Positions 34,533-48,240 of a DNA stretch of 64,000 nucleotides are shown piece after piece. The notes beneath the pieces are model-generated. The model saw only the letters and a list, made by a program, of their open reading frames with translations. It searched no databases and was not told the DNA's origin. Both the position numbers and the translations under genes were made by a program. Every line of letters starts with the position of its first letter. Positions within the stretch are counted from its first letter, which is position 1. Origin of the DNA: Promicromonospora iranensis (lineage in GTDB: Bacteria; Actinomycetota; Actinomycetes; Actinomycetales; Cellulomonadaceae); contig NZ_JAJQMN010000005.1 of assembly GCF_028994775.1 (NCBI RefSeq), positions 415,297 to 479,296 on the forward strand. Reading direction: 5' to 3'.

Positions 34533-35497
34533 GCGGAGACCCCCGTCGCGCCGGCCGTGGCAGCGCCCAGCACAAGACCCGCCTCGACGAGCGGGCGTCC
34601 GCCGCCGCGCGCCCAGTCTGGCGCGGGCATCGCCTTCTTCCCGACGGGCCGCACGTCGCCGAGGGCGACGGCGTGCGTGGCCGTGCCGACCAGCACCTCG
34701 TGCTTCAGCGCCCGTACCTCGCCCGGCCGCAGGTCGGTGACCTCGGGGTGCGGTGAGACGGGCCCGAGGCCCAGCCGGGTACCGTCCGGCAGCACGGTCC
34801 ACGCGCCAGGCGCAGGCGTGCAGCCCCGCACCAGGCGGTCGACGGCGAGCGCCGGGTCGGTCCACGTCACGCGTGCGTCGTCGGTGGTGAGCTTGGGGGC
34901 GACGGAGACGCCGTCGGCGGGCTGCGGCTGGGGCTGGAGGGTGCCGTCCTCGAGTGCGTCGAGGGTGGCGACGAGAAGCTCGGCGCCGGAGGTCGCGAGC
35001 CGGCCGAGGAGGTCGCCGGAGGTGTCGGTGGGGCGGATGGTCTCGGTGGCCGTGCCGAGCACGGGGCCGGTGTCCATGCCCTCGTCGAGCAGGAAGGTGG
35101 TGGCGCCCGTGACCTCGTCGCCGGCGATCACGGCGCGCTGGACCGGCGCGGCGCCGCGCCAGGCGGGCAGCACCGAGAAGTGCAGGTTGATCCAGCCGAG
35201 GCGGGGCACCGCCAGGACGGCCGGGCGCAGGATGTGCCCGTAGGCGACGACCGGTGCGGCGTCGATCTCCAGGCCGCGCAGCCGCTCGACGAACTCGTCG
35301 CCGCGCGGGACGTCCGTGATGACGGGGATCCCGGCCTCCTCGGCGCGGGACCGCACCGGGCTCGGCGTGAGCTTGCGGCCGCGGCCCGACGGCGCGTCGG
35401 CGCGGGTCAGGACGGCCACCACGTCATGGCGCGAGCCGATCAGGGCCTCCAGGGAGGCGACGGCGGGTTCGGGGGTTCCTGCGAAGAGAAGACGCAC
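34529..35497 (-). CDS. fmt: Methionyl-tRNA formyltransferase
   Basis: A 322-residue enzyme that formylates initiator Met-tRNA. Motifs are [32 protein letters not shown], the folate/catalytic segment [18 protein letters not shown] (Asn-His) and [10 protein letters not shown] (Asp). GTG start at 35497. It overlaps the rsmB gene, forming fmt-rsmB-rpe in one direction. Confidence 0.92.
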   Translation of the reverse strand: MRLLFAGTPEPAVASLEALIGSRHDVVAVLTRADAPSGRGRKLTPSPVRSRAEEAGIPVITDVPRGDEFVERLRGLEIDAAPVVAYGHILRPAVLAVPRLGWINLHFSVLPAWRGAAPVQRAVIAGDEVTGATTFLLDEGMDTGPVLGTATETIRPTDTSGDLLGRLATSGAELLVATLDALEDGTLQPQPQPADGVSVAPKLTTDDARVTWTDPALAVDRLVRGCTPAPGAWTVLPDGTRLGLGPVSPHPEVTDLRPGEVRALKHEVLVGTATHAVALGDVRPVGKKAMPAPDWARGGGRPLVEAGLVLGAATAGATGVSA

Positions 35498-35776
35498 CTG
35501 GTCAGTTTAGGTGTGCGTCCTCGGCGGGGCCGCCTCGGCCTCCGGCTGCCCGACGTCGGATGGGTCACCCTCGGCGGACGATCCGGCGGTCGATGCTCGC
35601 CGTCGTGCGACGAGCACCACCCGCCCCGCGGCGACGGGGACCGCGAGCGCCGTCGTGGGCGGTCCGGAGGATGAGCGGTCTGGAGGATGATCAGCCCCTG
35701 CTCCACGAGCAGGTTGCAAGCACCGTGTCCTTCGGCACAGAGACGCAGTAGCACCCTGACCGGTCGGAGGACCATG

Positions 35777-36517
35777 ATGCGTCGAACCGTGCTCGTCCCC
35801 CGGGCGGTCGCTCTGCTCACCGGTGGCTTGCTCACCGGTGGATTGCTCACCGGTGGCTTGCTCGTTGGTTGCGCCGCGGGTCCCGACAGCGCCGCCGGCT
35901 GCGGCACCGGCACAGGGGCACGCGCGGGCGAAGCCGGCTTCGCCGAGGTGCTTGCTCTGTCCGCACCGACCGCCGACTATGCCTGGTACCCCGAGACGGT
36001 GACCGCCGCTCTGCCGTCGGTCACGTACGCCGGGGGCGGTGTAGAGGAAGCGCACGCCTCCGAGCTGGCCGCCGTCGGCAGGTTCACCGGTTGGGAGGAG
36101 GGTGAACAGGAGTATGAGACGGTCCGGATGATCACCCTGACGTTCGAGGTGGACGAGGTCGTCGATGCCCTGGGTGACCTGGCCGGGCTCGAAAGCACAG
36201 CCGTCAGGGTCCACGTCGGCGTCAACGCGTGCGCGGACGTCGGCCGCGTGGCCGACGAGCTCGTCGAGCTGGACGATGTGGTGCTGTTCCTGAACCACGT
36301 GGGTCCCGAGTCCTGGCCGCCGCCGGAGTGGGAAAACGTCTACGGCGGCGCCTTCCTGGGCGACGTGCGGGACGACGGAACGGTCGCCTGGCCCGTCGCC
36401 GACGCGATCAGGGCGCACAACCCTGCTGACGCCTACCCGGAGGCCGACGCGGCCACGCTGGACGAGCTCAGGGCAGCGGCGACAAAGGAACGCACCGTCG
36501 ACATCTCGACGTCCTGA
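35777..36517 (+). CDS. Hypothetical lipoprotein
   Basis: About 246 residues from ATG 35777 (GGAGG six bases upstream; ATG 35774 also possible). The signal peptide's hydrophobic core is built from a 15-bp tandem repeat (LLTGG three times), and the lipobox is LLVGC. The mature part is acidic (VRMITLTFEVDEVVDALG, VRVHVGVNACADVGRVADEL) with no recognised family. It is the only rightward gene in this part of the window and is flanked by conserved leftward genes, so it is probably lineage-specific. Confidence 0.7.
   Translation: MRRTVLVPRAVALLTGGLLTGGLLTGGLLVGCAAGPDSAAGCGTGTGARAGEAGFAEVLALSAPTADYAWYPETVTAALPSVTYAGGGVEEAHASELAAVGRFTGWEEGEQEYETVRMITLTFEVDEVVDALGDLAGLESTAVRVHVGVNACADVGRVADELVELDDVVLFLNHVGPESWPPPEWENVYGGAFLGDVRDDGTVAWPVADAIRAHNPADAYPEADAATLDELRAAATKERTVDISTS
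35814..35868. repeat. 15-bp tandem repeat inside a signal peptide
   Basis: Three to four copies of ttgctcaccggtggc encode the hydrophobic core of the lipoprotein signal peptide. Copy-number change would alter signal-peptide length in steps of five residues. Confidence 0.88.
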
Positions 36518-36563
36518 CGTCTCCGTGCACCGACGTCCCCGTGTACCGCTCAGGGTGCTCGCG

Positions 36564-37277
36564 CTACTCGGCGACCGGGAGGCCCAGCGCGCGCAGGTCC
36601 TTGCGGAGCGCCTCCGTGGTCGTGAACACCACGCCGTGGAACCCGACGTTGCGGGCCGCGTCCACGTTCACGTCCTTGTCGTCCACGAACACCGTGCGGG
36701 ACGGATCGACACCGAAGCGTTCGACGACCAGCTCGAAGATGCGCCGGTCCGGCTTGGCCATGCCCTCGCGGCCGGACACGATGACATCCTCCATCAGCCC
36801 GATCGCCGGCGCGGCGGGCTCGGCGCTGTGGAACGTCTCGGCCTGCCAGTTCGTCAGCCCGAACAGCCGCAGCCCGAGGCCCTTCAGCTCGGCCACCAGC
36901 TCCGCCGAACCCTCGATCGGTCCCGTGAGCGACAGCTCATAATGCTCGACGTACCGGCGCAGGTCCTCGACGAGGTCCGGACGGGTGCGCCCCACACGTT
37001 CGAGCAGCACGGAGTACGGCGTGCCGGCGTCGGCCGCGTGGTTGATCGTGTTGAAGTCCACCGCCTCGAAGAACGCCTCGATCTCAGCCCGAGGCCGCCC
37101 CTCGTACGGGCCGTAGGGGTCCCAGCCCACGAGGACGTTCCCGAAGTCGTAGACGACCGTGTCGATGCCGTGCCCTGGGCCAGACGCCGAGCCGGGCGCT
37201 GGGCCGGTCTCTGGGCCGGTCCCTGGGCGGGTCATGGGGGTGTCGTCCGGCGTGGCCGCGCGGTCGGCAGAACTCAC
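36564..37277 (-). CDS. HAD-superfamily hydrolase
   Basis: A 237-residue protein. Motif I is VVYDFGNVLVGW, so the nucleophile Asp is present but the usual second Asp (DxD) is Gly. Motif II Thr is in LTNWQ, motif III Lys in MAKPDRRIFE, and motif IV in VFVDDKDVNVDAA. This resembles the sEH-N/haloacid dehalogenase branch rather than classical phosphatases. The N-terminus carries a TGPETGPAPG repeat. The GTG start overlaps the priA stop (GTGA). Confidence 0.85.
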   Translation of the reverse strand: MSSADRAATPDDTPMTRPGTGPETGPAPGSASGPGHGIDTVVYDFGNVLVGWDPYGPYEGRPRAEIEAFFEAVDFNTINHAADAGTPYSVLLERVGRTRPDLVEDLRRYVEHYELSLTGPIEGSAELVAELKGLGLRLFGLTNWQAETFHSAEPAAPAIGLMEDVIVSGREGMAKPDRRIFELVVERFGVDPSRTVFVDDKDVNVDAARNVGFHGVVFTTTEALRKDLRALGLPVAE

Positions 37278-39571
37278 AGCATCTCCTTCGGGTCGAGCTG
37301 GACACGGACCGTCCCGCCCTCGCGGCGAGCGGAGCGGACGGCAAGGCTGGCCTTGAGCCTACGGGCCAGCTCGTCGCCCTGAGCGAGCGGGACGCGCAGC
37401 ACGGTCCGCACGGGCAGGTCCAGGGCCTGCACCCCGCCCGCTCCGCCCCGACCGCCCGACGGCGCTCCCGTGCCCCGGCCGGCCGGCCCGCGCCCGGTGA
37501 CGTCCGGATCGACCTCGACCGGTCCCAGCACGCCCGAGCCCGTCCCGGGGTCCTCGCGCAGGCCGACCCGCGCGACGACGGCTTCGACCGCCGTCCGGTC
37601 ACCCGTCACCGCGGCTACCCGCACCGCCGGCGGGAGGTGCAGCTCGGCCCGCTCGTCGAGCTCGCGGGCCGCGAAGCCGGCGGGGTCCCAGCGCACGAGG
37701 CCCTGCGTCGGGCCGGGTGCGCCGTCACCGACGAGCAGCACCTGCCCGTCCGGCTGGACCAGCGACGCGGCGGCCAGCCAGCGGTGCAGTGCCTCCGTGC
37801 CCGCCGCGAGCCCGGTGCCGCCCGTCATCACGGCGGCGTCGAGCAGCAGGGCGGTCCGGTACCCGGACTCCGCCACCGGCTCGGCGCCGGGCGTCGCGAC
37901 GACGAGCGCGGGTGTCGCGGGGACGGCGTCGATCACTCCGCCCGGGGCCGAGGCCGACGAGAGTCGCACCGGCACCCCCGTGAACGCACGCCCCAGCTCC
38001 TCGGCCGTGCGCGCCGAACCGACACGGACCGACCGCAGACCCGTCCAGCCGCACTCCTCACAGCGCCACCCGCCGGCCAGCCGGCCGCACCACGTGCACT
38101 GAGGCGCGCCGTCGGCGTGCGGCAGACCCAGCGGACCGTGACAGTGGCCGCAGCGGGCCGCCACGCGGCAGCGCGAGCACGCCACGACCGGCAGGTAACC
38201 CGAACGCGGCACCTGCACCAGCACCGGGCCGTGCTCAAGGGCCTCCCGTGCGGCCCGCCACGCGGCGGACGGCAGCCGGGCCGCGGCGGCGGCACCGTCC
38301 CGCGCCAGCTCGACGGACGTCAGCGCCCGCACACGCGGCGCACGGGACCGCACCACGTCCCGGGGTGCCGCGAGCTCACGTGCCCAGCCGGACGCCAGCA
38401 GAGCCTGCGCCTGCACCGTGCGCCCCGGCGAACCCAGCAGGAACGCCGCGTCCTCCCGCTCCGCCCGCAGCGCCAGCACGTCGCGGGCGTGCGGGTACGG
38501 GGAGTGCGGCTCCGCCAGGGTGTCCTCGCCGTCGCCCCACAGGACCACCAGGCCGAGGTCGGCGACCGGCGCGAACATCGCCGCCCGGGTACCGACCACC
38601 ACCCGCGCGGCGCCCCGCAGAGCACGCAGGAATGCCCGGTAGCGGGGTGCGGGACCGTCGTCCGCGAGGAGCCGCACGACGTCGTCCGACCCGAGCCCGG
38701 CGACCTCCAGCGCCGTGGTGACCCGTGCCGCGTCCCGGGCGTCCGGCACGACGACGAGCGCCCCCCGGCCACCCGCGACACACGCCCGCACCGCCTGTGC
38801 GACGGCGGCCGCCCAGTGCGGCGTGCCAGCTCCCACGCCAGCTCCGGTGCCGGTGCCGGCATCCCTGCCCACGCCGGGCAGGGCGGACCACACGGCCCGT
38901 GGCGCCTCGCCGGCCAGGATCCGGCGCAGATAGGCCTCGCCCCCGCGGTACGGCGCCCAGGCGGAGGACCCCGGCGGCGGGGAGGTGGCTCCGGAGGTCT
39001 CGACAGGCTCGACCGACGGCCGGGCCGTCGGGTCAGCCGGCAGGTCAGCAGCCGGCGCCGGTTCCTTCTCCACACGCGCGTGCCGGGGCGGCAGGGCCAG
39101 GCGCAGCACGTCCGCGAGCGTTCCCGCGTACCGGTTCGCGACGGCCCGGCACAGCTCCAGCACCTGTGGGGTGAGCACCCGCTCGCCGGACACCACCTTG
39201 CGCAGCGGTACGAGGCGGCCGTCGTGGTCGGAGGTCTCCTGGCGGGCCACGACGTACCCGGCGACGTCCTGCCTGCCGAACCGGGCCTTGACGCGGACGC
39301 CGGGCTGGGCGTCGTCGGCCATGGTGACCGGGACGAGGTAGTCGTACGCCTGGTCGAGGTGTGCGGGCTGCAGGTCGAGCACGACGCGCGCCACCGGCAG
39401 CGTCTCCGTGATCGGGATCCCGTTGGTCTCGGCCTGGTCGAGCGGGTTCCGGGACCCGGTCTCACCACCCTTGCCGCCCTTGCCGCGTGCAGGGGCCGGC
39501 GCCGCACCCACCTCGTCCAGCCCCAGCAGCGCGCCGTCCGGCAGCGTGTCCTGCTCCGCGTCCCCGTTCAC
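37274..39571 (-). CDS. priA: Probable replication restart protein PriA, helicase-inactive type
   Basis: 765 residues from GTG 39571. The N-terminal DNA-binding domain (ARVVLDLQPAHLDQAYDYLV, QPGVRVKARFGRQDVAGYVV) and the zinc cluster (ACSRCRVAARCGHCHG, CTWCGRLAGGWRCEECGWTG) are intact. The Walker A loop expected before residue 250 is absent (AVWSALPGVG), and motif II is altered (LWGDGEDT). Such ATPase-deficient PriA proteins are typical of actinobacteria and should still organise replication-fork restart. Tandem-repeat linkers occur near AGTGTGAGVGAG and in the Gly-rich loop near residue 700. Confidence 0.87.
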   Translation of the reverse strand: MNGDAEQDTLPDGALLGLDEVGAAPAPARGKGGKGGETGSRNPLDQAETNGIPITETLPVARVVLDLQPAHLDQAYDYLVPVTMADDAQPGVRVKARFGRQDVAGYVVARQETSDHDGRLVPLRKVVSGERVLTPQVLELCRAVANRYAGTLADVLRLALPPRHARVEKEPAPAADLPADPTARPSVEPVETSGATSPPPGSSAWAPYRGGEAYLRRILAGEAPRAVWSALPGVGRDAGTGTGAGVGAGTPHWAAAVAQAVRACVAGGRGALVVVPDARDAARVTTALEVAGLGSDDVVRLLADDGPAPRYRAFLRALRGAARVVVGTRAAMFAPVADLGLVVLWGDGEDTLAEPHSPYPHARDVLALRAEREDAAFLLGSPGRTVQAQALLASGWARELAAPRDVVRSRAPRVRALTSVELARDGAAAAARLPSAAWRAAREALEHGPVLVQVPRSGYLPVVACSRCRVAARCGHCHGPLGLPHADGAPQCTWCGRLAGGWRCEECGWTGLRSVRVGSARTAEELGRAFTGVPVRLSSASAPGGVIDAVPATPALVVATPGAEPVAESGYRTALLLDAAVMTGGTGLAAGTEALHRWLAAASLVQPDGQVLLVGDGAPGPTQGLVRWDPAGFAARELDERAELHLPPAVRVAAVTGDRTAVEAVVARVGLREDPGTGSGVLGPVEVDPDVTGRGPAGRGTGAPSGGRGGAGGVQALDLPVRTVLRVPLAQGDELARRLKASLAVRSARREGGTVRVQLDPKEML

Positions 39572-39624
39572 GCCCCTATCCCACCACGCGCCACCGACAT
39601 CTCCCGGCGCACGCTCGGCAGCTG

Positions 39625-40815
39625 TCAGAACAGGCTCAGGAGGTCCTCGACGCGGTCCGTGCGCTCCCACGTGAAGTTCGGCAGGTCGCGCCCGAAGTGG
39701 CCGTAGGTCGACGTCGCACGGTAGATGGGCCGCAGCAGGTCGAGGTCGCGCACGATGGCGGCCGGACGGAGGTCGAACACCTCACGGATGGCAGCGGTGA
39801 TCCGCTCGACCGGCACCGTCTCGGTACCGAACGTCTCGACGTAGAGGCCGACGGGGTGCGCCTTGCCGATCGCGTAGGCGACCTGAGCCTCGCAGCGCCG
39901 CGCGAGCCCCGCGGCGACCACGTTCTTGGCCACCCAGCGCATGGCGTACGCGGCGGACCGGTCCACCTTCGAGGGGTCCTTGCCCGAGAACGCCCCGCCA
40001 CCGTGCCGCGCCATGCCGCCGTAGGTGTCGACGATGATCTTGCGGCCCGTCAGGCCGGCGTCGCCCTGCGGCCCGCCGATGACGAACTTGCCGGTCGGGT
40101 TCACGAACTGCTTGGCGCCCGACCATTCGAGGCCGGCGGTCGCCAGCACGGGGGCGATCACGTGCTCGGCCACCTCGACGTGCAGCTTCTCCTGCTGGAC
40201 GTCGGCGTCGTGCTGCGTGGAGAGCACCACCGTGTCGACGGCCACGGGGCGGTCGCCGTCGTACCCGACCGTGACCTGGGTCTTGCCGTCCGGGCGCAGG
40301 CCCAGCACCTCGCCCGACTTCCGGACGGCGGCCAGCCGCTCCGAGAGGCGGTGCGCCAGCCAGCCGGCCACGGGCATCAGGGAGGGCGTCTCGTCCGACG
40401 CGTAGCCGAACATGAGCCCCTGGTCCCCCGCACCCTGGGCGTCCATGGGATCGAGGTCGCTCGTGTCGTCCCGCATCTCGAGGGCCTTGTCCACGCCCTG
40501 CGCGATGTCGGGCGACTGCTGGCCGATCGACACGGAGACGCCGCACGAGTCGGCGTCGAACCCGATGGTGGAGGACGTGTAGCCGATTCCCCGCACCACC
40601 TCACGCACGATCTGCGGGATCTCGACGTAAGCCTCGGTGGTGACCTCCCCCGCGACGTGCACCAGGCCGGTGGTGACCATGGTCTCCACCGCCACGCGCG
40701 ACGCCGGGTCCTGCTCGAGGAGGGCGTCGAGGATCGCATCACTGATCTGATCGCAGACCTTGTCCGGGTGACCCTCGGTCACGGACTCGGACGTGAACAG
40801 ACGCAGCTCGCTCAT
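39625..40815 (-). CDS. metK: S-adenosylmethionine synthetase
   Basis: A 396-residue enzyme joining ATP and methionine. Signatures are [32 protein letters not shown] and [22 protein letters not shown] 40815 was preferred over the upstream extension. It lies 53 bases before priA on the same strand. No SAM riboswitch is visible in the 88 bases upstream. Confidence 0.95.
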   Translation of the reverse strand: MSELRLFTSESVTEGHPDKVCDQISDAILDALLEQDPASRVAVETMVTTGLVHVAGEVTTEAYVEIPQIVREVVRGIGYTSSTIGFDADSCGVSVSIGQQSPDIAQGVDKALEMRDDTSDLDPMDAQGAGDQGLMFGYASDETPSLMPVAGWLAHRLSERLAAVRKSGEVLGLRPDGKTQVTVGYDGDRPVAVDTVVLSTQHDADVQQEKLHVEVAEHVIAPVLATAGLEWSGAKQFVNPTGKFVIGGPQGDAGLTGRKIIVDTYGGMARHGGGAFSGKDPSKVDRSAAYAMRWVAKNVVAAGLARRCEAQVAYAIGKAHPVGLYVETFGTETVPVERITAAIREVFDLRPAAIVRDLDLLRPIYRATSTYGHFGRDLPNFTWERTDRVEDLLSLF

Positions 40816-40903
40816 GCGCCCCAGCCTACTGTCTCGCACAGCGAACAGTCGATCCTGAAAGGTGAGACGGCGGTCACCACCGACGACCGATCAGCAGACC
40901 AGC

Positions 40904-42226
40904 TCACGGCAGGAGCTTGACGACAGCATCCCAGACGGCGTCGGCGACCTCGCGCTTGGTCCCGGAAGCCTGCCCGACGACGTCGCCAGCACCGTCCAGG
41001 AGGGTGACCTCGTTGCTGTCGGTGCCGAAACCGCGTCCGGAGCCGACGGCGTTGACCGCGATCAGGTCCGCACCCTTGCGGCGCGCCTTGGTACGGCCGT
41101 GGTCCAGCACGCTGCCGGACGCGTCGCCGGTCTCGGCCGCGAAGCCCACCACCACCTGGTCGGGGCGCAGGCGTTCGTGTGCCAGCTCCGCCAGGATGTC
41201 CGGGTTCTCCACCAGCTCGATCGGCGCGGGACCCTGGCCGGGCACCTTCTTGATCTTGGCGTCCGGCGTGGCGGCGGGCCGGAAGTCGGCGACCGCCGCG
41301 GCCATCACCACGACGTCCGCCTCAACGCCCGCGGCGCGTACGGCGGAGCGCAGCTCGGCGGTGGACTCGACCCGCACGACGGAGCAGGCGAGCCGGTCTG
41401 ACGCACCGCGGGCGGCATCGACCTGGTCGGTCACGTCCTGGGCGAGGTTCGCCGCCACCAGCGTCACGTCGGCGCCGCGCGCCGCGGCCGCCTGCGCCAG
41501 AGCGACACCCTGGCGTCCGCTGGACCGGTTGCCGATGAACCGCACGGGGTCGATGGGTTCCCGCGTGCCCCCCGCGGAGACGACGACACGACGCCCGGCC
41601 AGGTCCTGCGGCAGGTCCTGGGACTGGTCCTGGGACTGGTCCTGTGGCTGGCCCTGTGACTGGTCCTGTGACTGGTCCTGCGGGGTGGAGCCGACCAGCG
41701 AGGCGTCGACCAGGGAGAGCGCCTCGCGCGCGATGTCCTCGGGCTCGGGCAGCCGGCCAGGGCCGGTGTCCACGCCGGTGAGCCGGCCCGATGCGGGCTC
41801 GATCACGTGCACGCCGCGCTCGCGCAGCGTCGCCACGTTCGACCGCGTCGCGGGGTGGTCCCACATCTCGGTGTGCATCGCGGGAGCGAACACCACAGGG
41901 CAGCGGGCTGCCAGCAGCGTCGTGGTCAGCAGGTCGTCGGCAAGGCCGGCGACGGCCCGCGCCATGAAGTCGGCGGTCGCCGGGGCGACGATCACGAGGT
42001 CGGCGCCCTTGCCCAGCGCCACGTGCTGCACGCCGGGCACGTCGTCGAACACCTCGGTGCTGACGGGCTCGCCCGACAGCGCCTCGAAGGTCGGTGCACC
42101 CACGAACTCGAGCGCGGCACGAGTGGGGACCACCCGCACGGCGTGCCCCTGCTCGCGCAGGAGGCGCAGCAGGAGCACCGCCTTGTACGCGGCGATCCCC
42201 CCGGTCACGCCGAGGAGGATCCTCAT
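40904..42226 (-). CDS. coaBC: Bifunctional CoA biosynthesis protein CoaBC
   Basis: A 440-residue protein. The CoaC flavoprotein domain (1-180) decarboxylates phosphopantothenoylcysteine: LGVTGGIAAYKA, QHVALGKGAD (catalytic His) and the PAMHTEMW loop normal for actinobacteria. The CoaB synthetase domain (about 212-440) has RVVVSAGGTREPIDPVRFI, AAVADFRP and KIKKVPG. The linker is a 12-bp DNA repeat encoding QDQSQDQSQ and related units, absent from most orthologues. Located between rpoZ and metK as in related genomes. Confidence 0.94.
   Translation of the reverse strand: MRILLGVTGGIAAYKAVLLLRLLREQGHAVRVVPTRAALEFVGAPTFEALSGEPVSTEVFDDVPGVQHVALGKGADLVIVAPATADFMARAVAGLADDLLTTTLLAARCPVVFAPAMHTEMWDHPATRSNVATLRERGVHVIEPASGRLTGVDTGPGRLPEPEDIAREALSLVDASLVGSTPQDQSQDQSQGQPQDQSQDQSQDLPQDLAGRRVVVSAGGTREPIDPVRFIGNRSSGRQGVALAQAAAARGADVTLVAANLAQDVTDQVDAARGASDRLACSVVRVESTAELRSAVRAAGVEADVVVMAAAVADFRPAATPDAKIKKVPGQGPAPIELVENPDILAELAHERLRPDQVVVGFAAETGDASGSVLDHGRTKARRKGADLIAVNAVGSGRGFGTDSNEVTLLDGAGDVVGQASGTKREVADAVWDAVVKLLP
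41611..41681. repeat. 12-bp tandem repeat in the coaBC linker
   Basis: About six copies of ctggtcctggga with some drift encode the Gln/Asp/Ser linker between the two CoA enzymes. Confidence 0.88.
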
Positions 42227-42307
42227 CGGTGGTCACCCTTCGGCACGCTCGACGACAGGCTCATCACAAAGCCATCAGGAAGGTCCGGAACCGCGCGGAG
42301 CGGCCGG

Positions 42308-42643
42308 TCAGGCCGGGAACTCGGGCAGCGGCTGCTCAGCCTTGGCTGCCGCGGCGGCGTCGGCCTGCGCCTGAACCTCCGCCGGGTCGACCTCCTCGAT
42401 CGTGAGGAGGCCCTGGGTGATCTCGCGCATCGCGATGGAGAGCGGCTTCTCCTGGTTGCGGGTCTCGACGAGCGGGCCCACGTTCTCCAGGAGGCCCTCG
42501 TTGAGCTGCGAGTAGTAGGCGTTGATCTGACGGGCGCGCATGGACGCGTACAGCACGAGGCCGTACTTCGAGTCGATACGCTCGAGCAGCTCGTCGATCG
42601 GCGGGTCGGTGATGCCCTCGGGGGCGGCGACGGTTCCGGCCAT
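42308..42643 (-). CDS. rpoZ: RNA polymerase omega subunit
   Basis: A 111-residue subunit that stabilises the beta-prime subunit. The omega core is present: [32 protein letters not shown] and [14 protein letters not shown], with a longer acidic/Ala-rich tail as in other actinobacteria. ATG 42643 gives the usual N-terminus. It lies between gmk and coaBC. Confidence 0.94.
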   Translation of the reverse strand: MAGTVAAPEGITDPPIDELLERIDSKYGLVLYASMRARQINAYYSQLNEGLLENVGPLVETRNQEKPLSIAMREITQGLLTIEEVDPAEVQAQADAAAAAKAEQPLPEFPA

Positions 42644-42762
42644 GGTGAAGCTCCAGAAGTCTGAGGTACAGGGGGAAAGTCCGAGGGATGAGTCTACCTG
42701 GTCCATCGCTCGGAGGGGGCAGCGCGAAACGCCCGTCGCGGGACGGGCGTACGTACTGCGCG

Positions 42763-43371
42763 CTAGCCGGCGACAGGTGTGGTGGAACCCACACCCATGA
42801 CGGAGACGAGCTCGTCCGTGGCGCGGTGCACGTCGTCGTTCACGATGGTGACGTCGAACTCCTTCTCCGCGGCGAGCTCGACCCGCGCGGTGGCGAGCCG
42901 GCGCTCGCGCTCCTCGGAGTCCTCGGTACCTCGTCCGACGAGCCGGCGGACCAGCTCGTCGAAGCTCGGCGGAGCGAGGAAGACGAACCGGGCCTCCAGG
43001 CCTGAGGCCGTCACCGCGTCGCGCACCTGGCGCGCGCCCTGGAGGTCGATCTCCAGGAGGACGGGCACCCCGGCGGCGAGCTTCTGCTCTACCGGCCGCC
43101 GTGGTGTCCCGTAACGGTTGTGGCCGTGCACCACTGCCCACTCGAGCATCTCGCCGGCGTCGACCATACGGTCGAACTCCTCCGGTGACACGAACAGGTA
43201 GTGCACTCCGTCCACCTCGCCCGGGCGCGGCGACCGGGTGGTCGCCGACACGGAGAGCCAGACCTGCGGATAACGATCCCGCACATCGGCGGAAACCGTG
43301 CCCTTGCCCACCGCGGTGGGGCCTGCGAGCACGGTCAGCCGTGCGGGTTGTGTCGTACTGATCTCAGCCAA
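42763..43371 (-). CDS. gmk: Guanylate kinase
   Basis: A 202-residue enzyme converting GMP to GDP. P-loop [12 protein letters not shown] (Ala-Val in place of the more common SG), GMP-binding [17 protein letters not shown] and [12 protein letters not shown]. The start is TTG at 43371, overlapping the end of mihF by eight bases; no ATG or GTG is available before the P-loop, so a TTG start is well supported. Confidence 0.93.
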   Translation of the reverse strand: MAEISTTQPARLTVLAGPTAVGKGTVSADVRDRYPQVWLSVSATTRSPRPGEVDGVHYLFVSPEEFDRMVDAGEMLEWAVVHGHNRYGTPRRPVEQKLAAGVPVLLEIDLQGARQVRDAVTASGLEARFVFLAPPSFDELVRRLVGRGTEDSEERERRLATARVELAAEKEFDVTIVNDDVHRATDELVSVMGVGSTTPVAG

Positions 43372-43675
43372 ACCTTTCGATGAGCGCCGCCGTCTGGTGC
43401 GGTCCGAGGCCTCGGACGCGGCGGGTCTCGGCGATCCCGATCTCTTCCATGATCGCCCTGGCCTTAACCTTACCGACCCCAGGCAGCGACTCGAGCAACT
43501 GGACGACCTTGAGCTTGCCGACGACGTCGTCCTGCTGGCCCTGCTCGATGACCTCCTTGAGGGAGCCCTGCGAGTACTTCAGCTTGTTCTTGATCTCTGC
43601 CCGAGCGCGTCGCGCCTCGGCGGCCTTCTCGAGCGCTGCCGAACGCTGCTCGGGTGTGAGGGGAGGTAGTGCCAC
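43364..43675 (-). CDS. mihF: Actinobacterial integration host factor mIHF
   Basis: A 103-residue nucleoid protein from GTG 43675, which has AGGTGA upstream and gives the conserved N-terminus [18 protein letters not shown]. The helix-two-turn-helix region includes [19 protein letters not shown] and [19 protein letters not shown]. It bends DNA and affects supercoiling and recombination. It is the first gene of mihF-gmk. Confidence 0.93.
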   Translation of the reverse strand: MALPPLTPEQRSAALEKAAEARRARAEIKNKLKYSQGSLKEVIEQGQQDDVVGKLKVVQLLESLPGVGKVKARAIMEEIGIAETRRVRGLGPHQTAALIERFG

Positions 43676-43888
43676 GCAAGTCACCTACTCGTGTCTCGAC
43701 CGGCCTCCTGGCTCGGACGTCCGGTCCCTCGCTCAGGCTTGTAGCCCAAGTCCGTGACCTGGTCCGCGACCGGTCTGGTGTGAACTGCTGCATCGAAAGT
43801 AGCCACCGCCCCAGCGGTCGGCAATCGCAGAACGCTACTTCGTGAAAACTCATGCACATGCGCTTTTACGCATTTGGTACATTCCACA

Positions 43889-43928
43889 ACAAAGCGCCCC
43901 CGATCCATAGGGATCGAGGGCGCTTTGT
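43889..43928. terminator. Bidirectional terminator after the pyr operon
   Basis: 18-bp stem (43889-43906 with 43911-43928, one mismatch) with a four-base loop; the leftward reading ends in tttgttg. It closes the pyr operon 15 bases after the pyrF stop and insulates it from the mihF promoter region (43676-43888), which is otherwise non-coding. Confidence 0.9.
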
Positions 43929-43942
43929 CCGAGGCGCGAGTT

Positions 43943-44850
43943 TCAGTCCCGCAGCGCGGTCTTCGCCTCCCGCGCGGCCGTTCGTGCGGCCCTCACCAGC
44001 GCGTCCAGGTCCGGTCCGGCGGCGAGCACAGCCCTCGACGACGACGCCAGCACGTTCCGCCGGGCGTCCCCGAAGGTCGTGGCGAGCTCCCGCTCCCCCG
44101 CGCCCTGAGCGCCCACACCGGGAGCCAGCAGGGGGCCGTTCACGGCCACCAGGTCGGTCCCCGTGGCGCCGACGGCGTCACCGATCGTCGCGCCCACCAC
44201 GAGGCCCACGGATCCCATGGGCTGCGCGCCCGCGTTGAGCACCGCCGCCCGCGCGGCCATGAGCGCCGCCACCGTGCCACCCAGCGCGGCCTCCGGTCCC
44301 TCGGTGCGGGCGTGCTGCACCTCGAAGCCCTCCTTGTTGGAGGTGAGGCACAGCACGAACAGCCCGCGGCCCGTGGCCGCGGCCAGGTCCACGGCCGGCG
44401 CCAGCGAGCCGAACCCGAGGTACGGCGACACCGTGAGGGCGTCCCCGGCCAGCGGCGAGCCCTCCGCGAGGAACGCCTCCGCGTAGGCACCCATCGTCGA
44501 GCCGATGTCGCCCCGCTTGGCGTCGACGATCGTCAGGGTGCCGGAGCCCGCCGCACGGGCCGCGGCGATGACCTCCTCCAGGACCGCCAGCCCGCGTGAG
44601 CCGTGCCGCTCGAAGAACGCCGCCTGCGGCTTGAACGCCGCGACCTTGCCGCCGAGCGCGTCCACCACCCGCAGCGAGAACTCGCGCAGCCCGTCGACGT
44701 CGTCCCGCAGGCCCCAGGCCTGCAGGAGCGACGCGTGCGGGTCGATGCCCACGCACAACGGGCCTTGCTCGTCCATCGCGGCCGCCAGGCGGGCGCCGAA
44801 GGGCTCGGGACGGGTCACGGCAGGCTCGACCGACGACGGCTGGGTGCCGC

Positions 44851-44854
<4 letters not shown>
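43943..44854 (-). CDS. pyrF: Orotidine 5'-phosphate decarboxylase, type 2
   Basis: A 303-residue enzyme producing UMP from OMP. The type 2 signature is [18 protein letters not shown] with the catalytic Lys/Asp pair; the N-terminal segment [16 protein letters not shown] and [10 protein letters not shown] also match. The GTG start overlaps the carB stop (GTGA). It is the last gene of the pyr operon. Confidence 0.94.

Positions 44855-48239
<3,385 letters not shown>

Positions 48240-48240
<1 letters not shown>

Noticed and set aside
38860..38960. Loss of Walker A in PriA as a pseudogene sign
   Set aside because: ATPase-deficient PriA is typical of actinobacteria and the remaining domains and frame are intact.
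42105..42130. Altered active-site loop PAMHTEMW in CoaC (His for Asn)
   Set aside because: This variant is the normal form in actinobacterial CoaBC, so it is not an anomaly.
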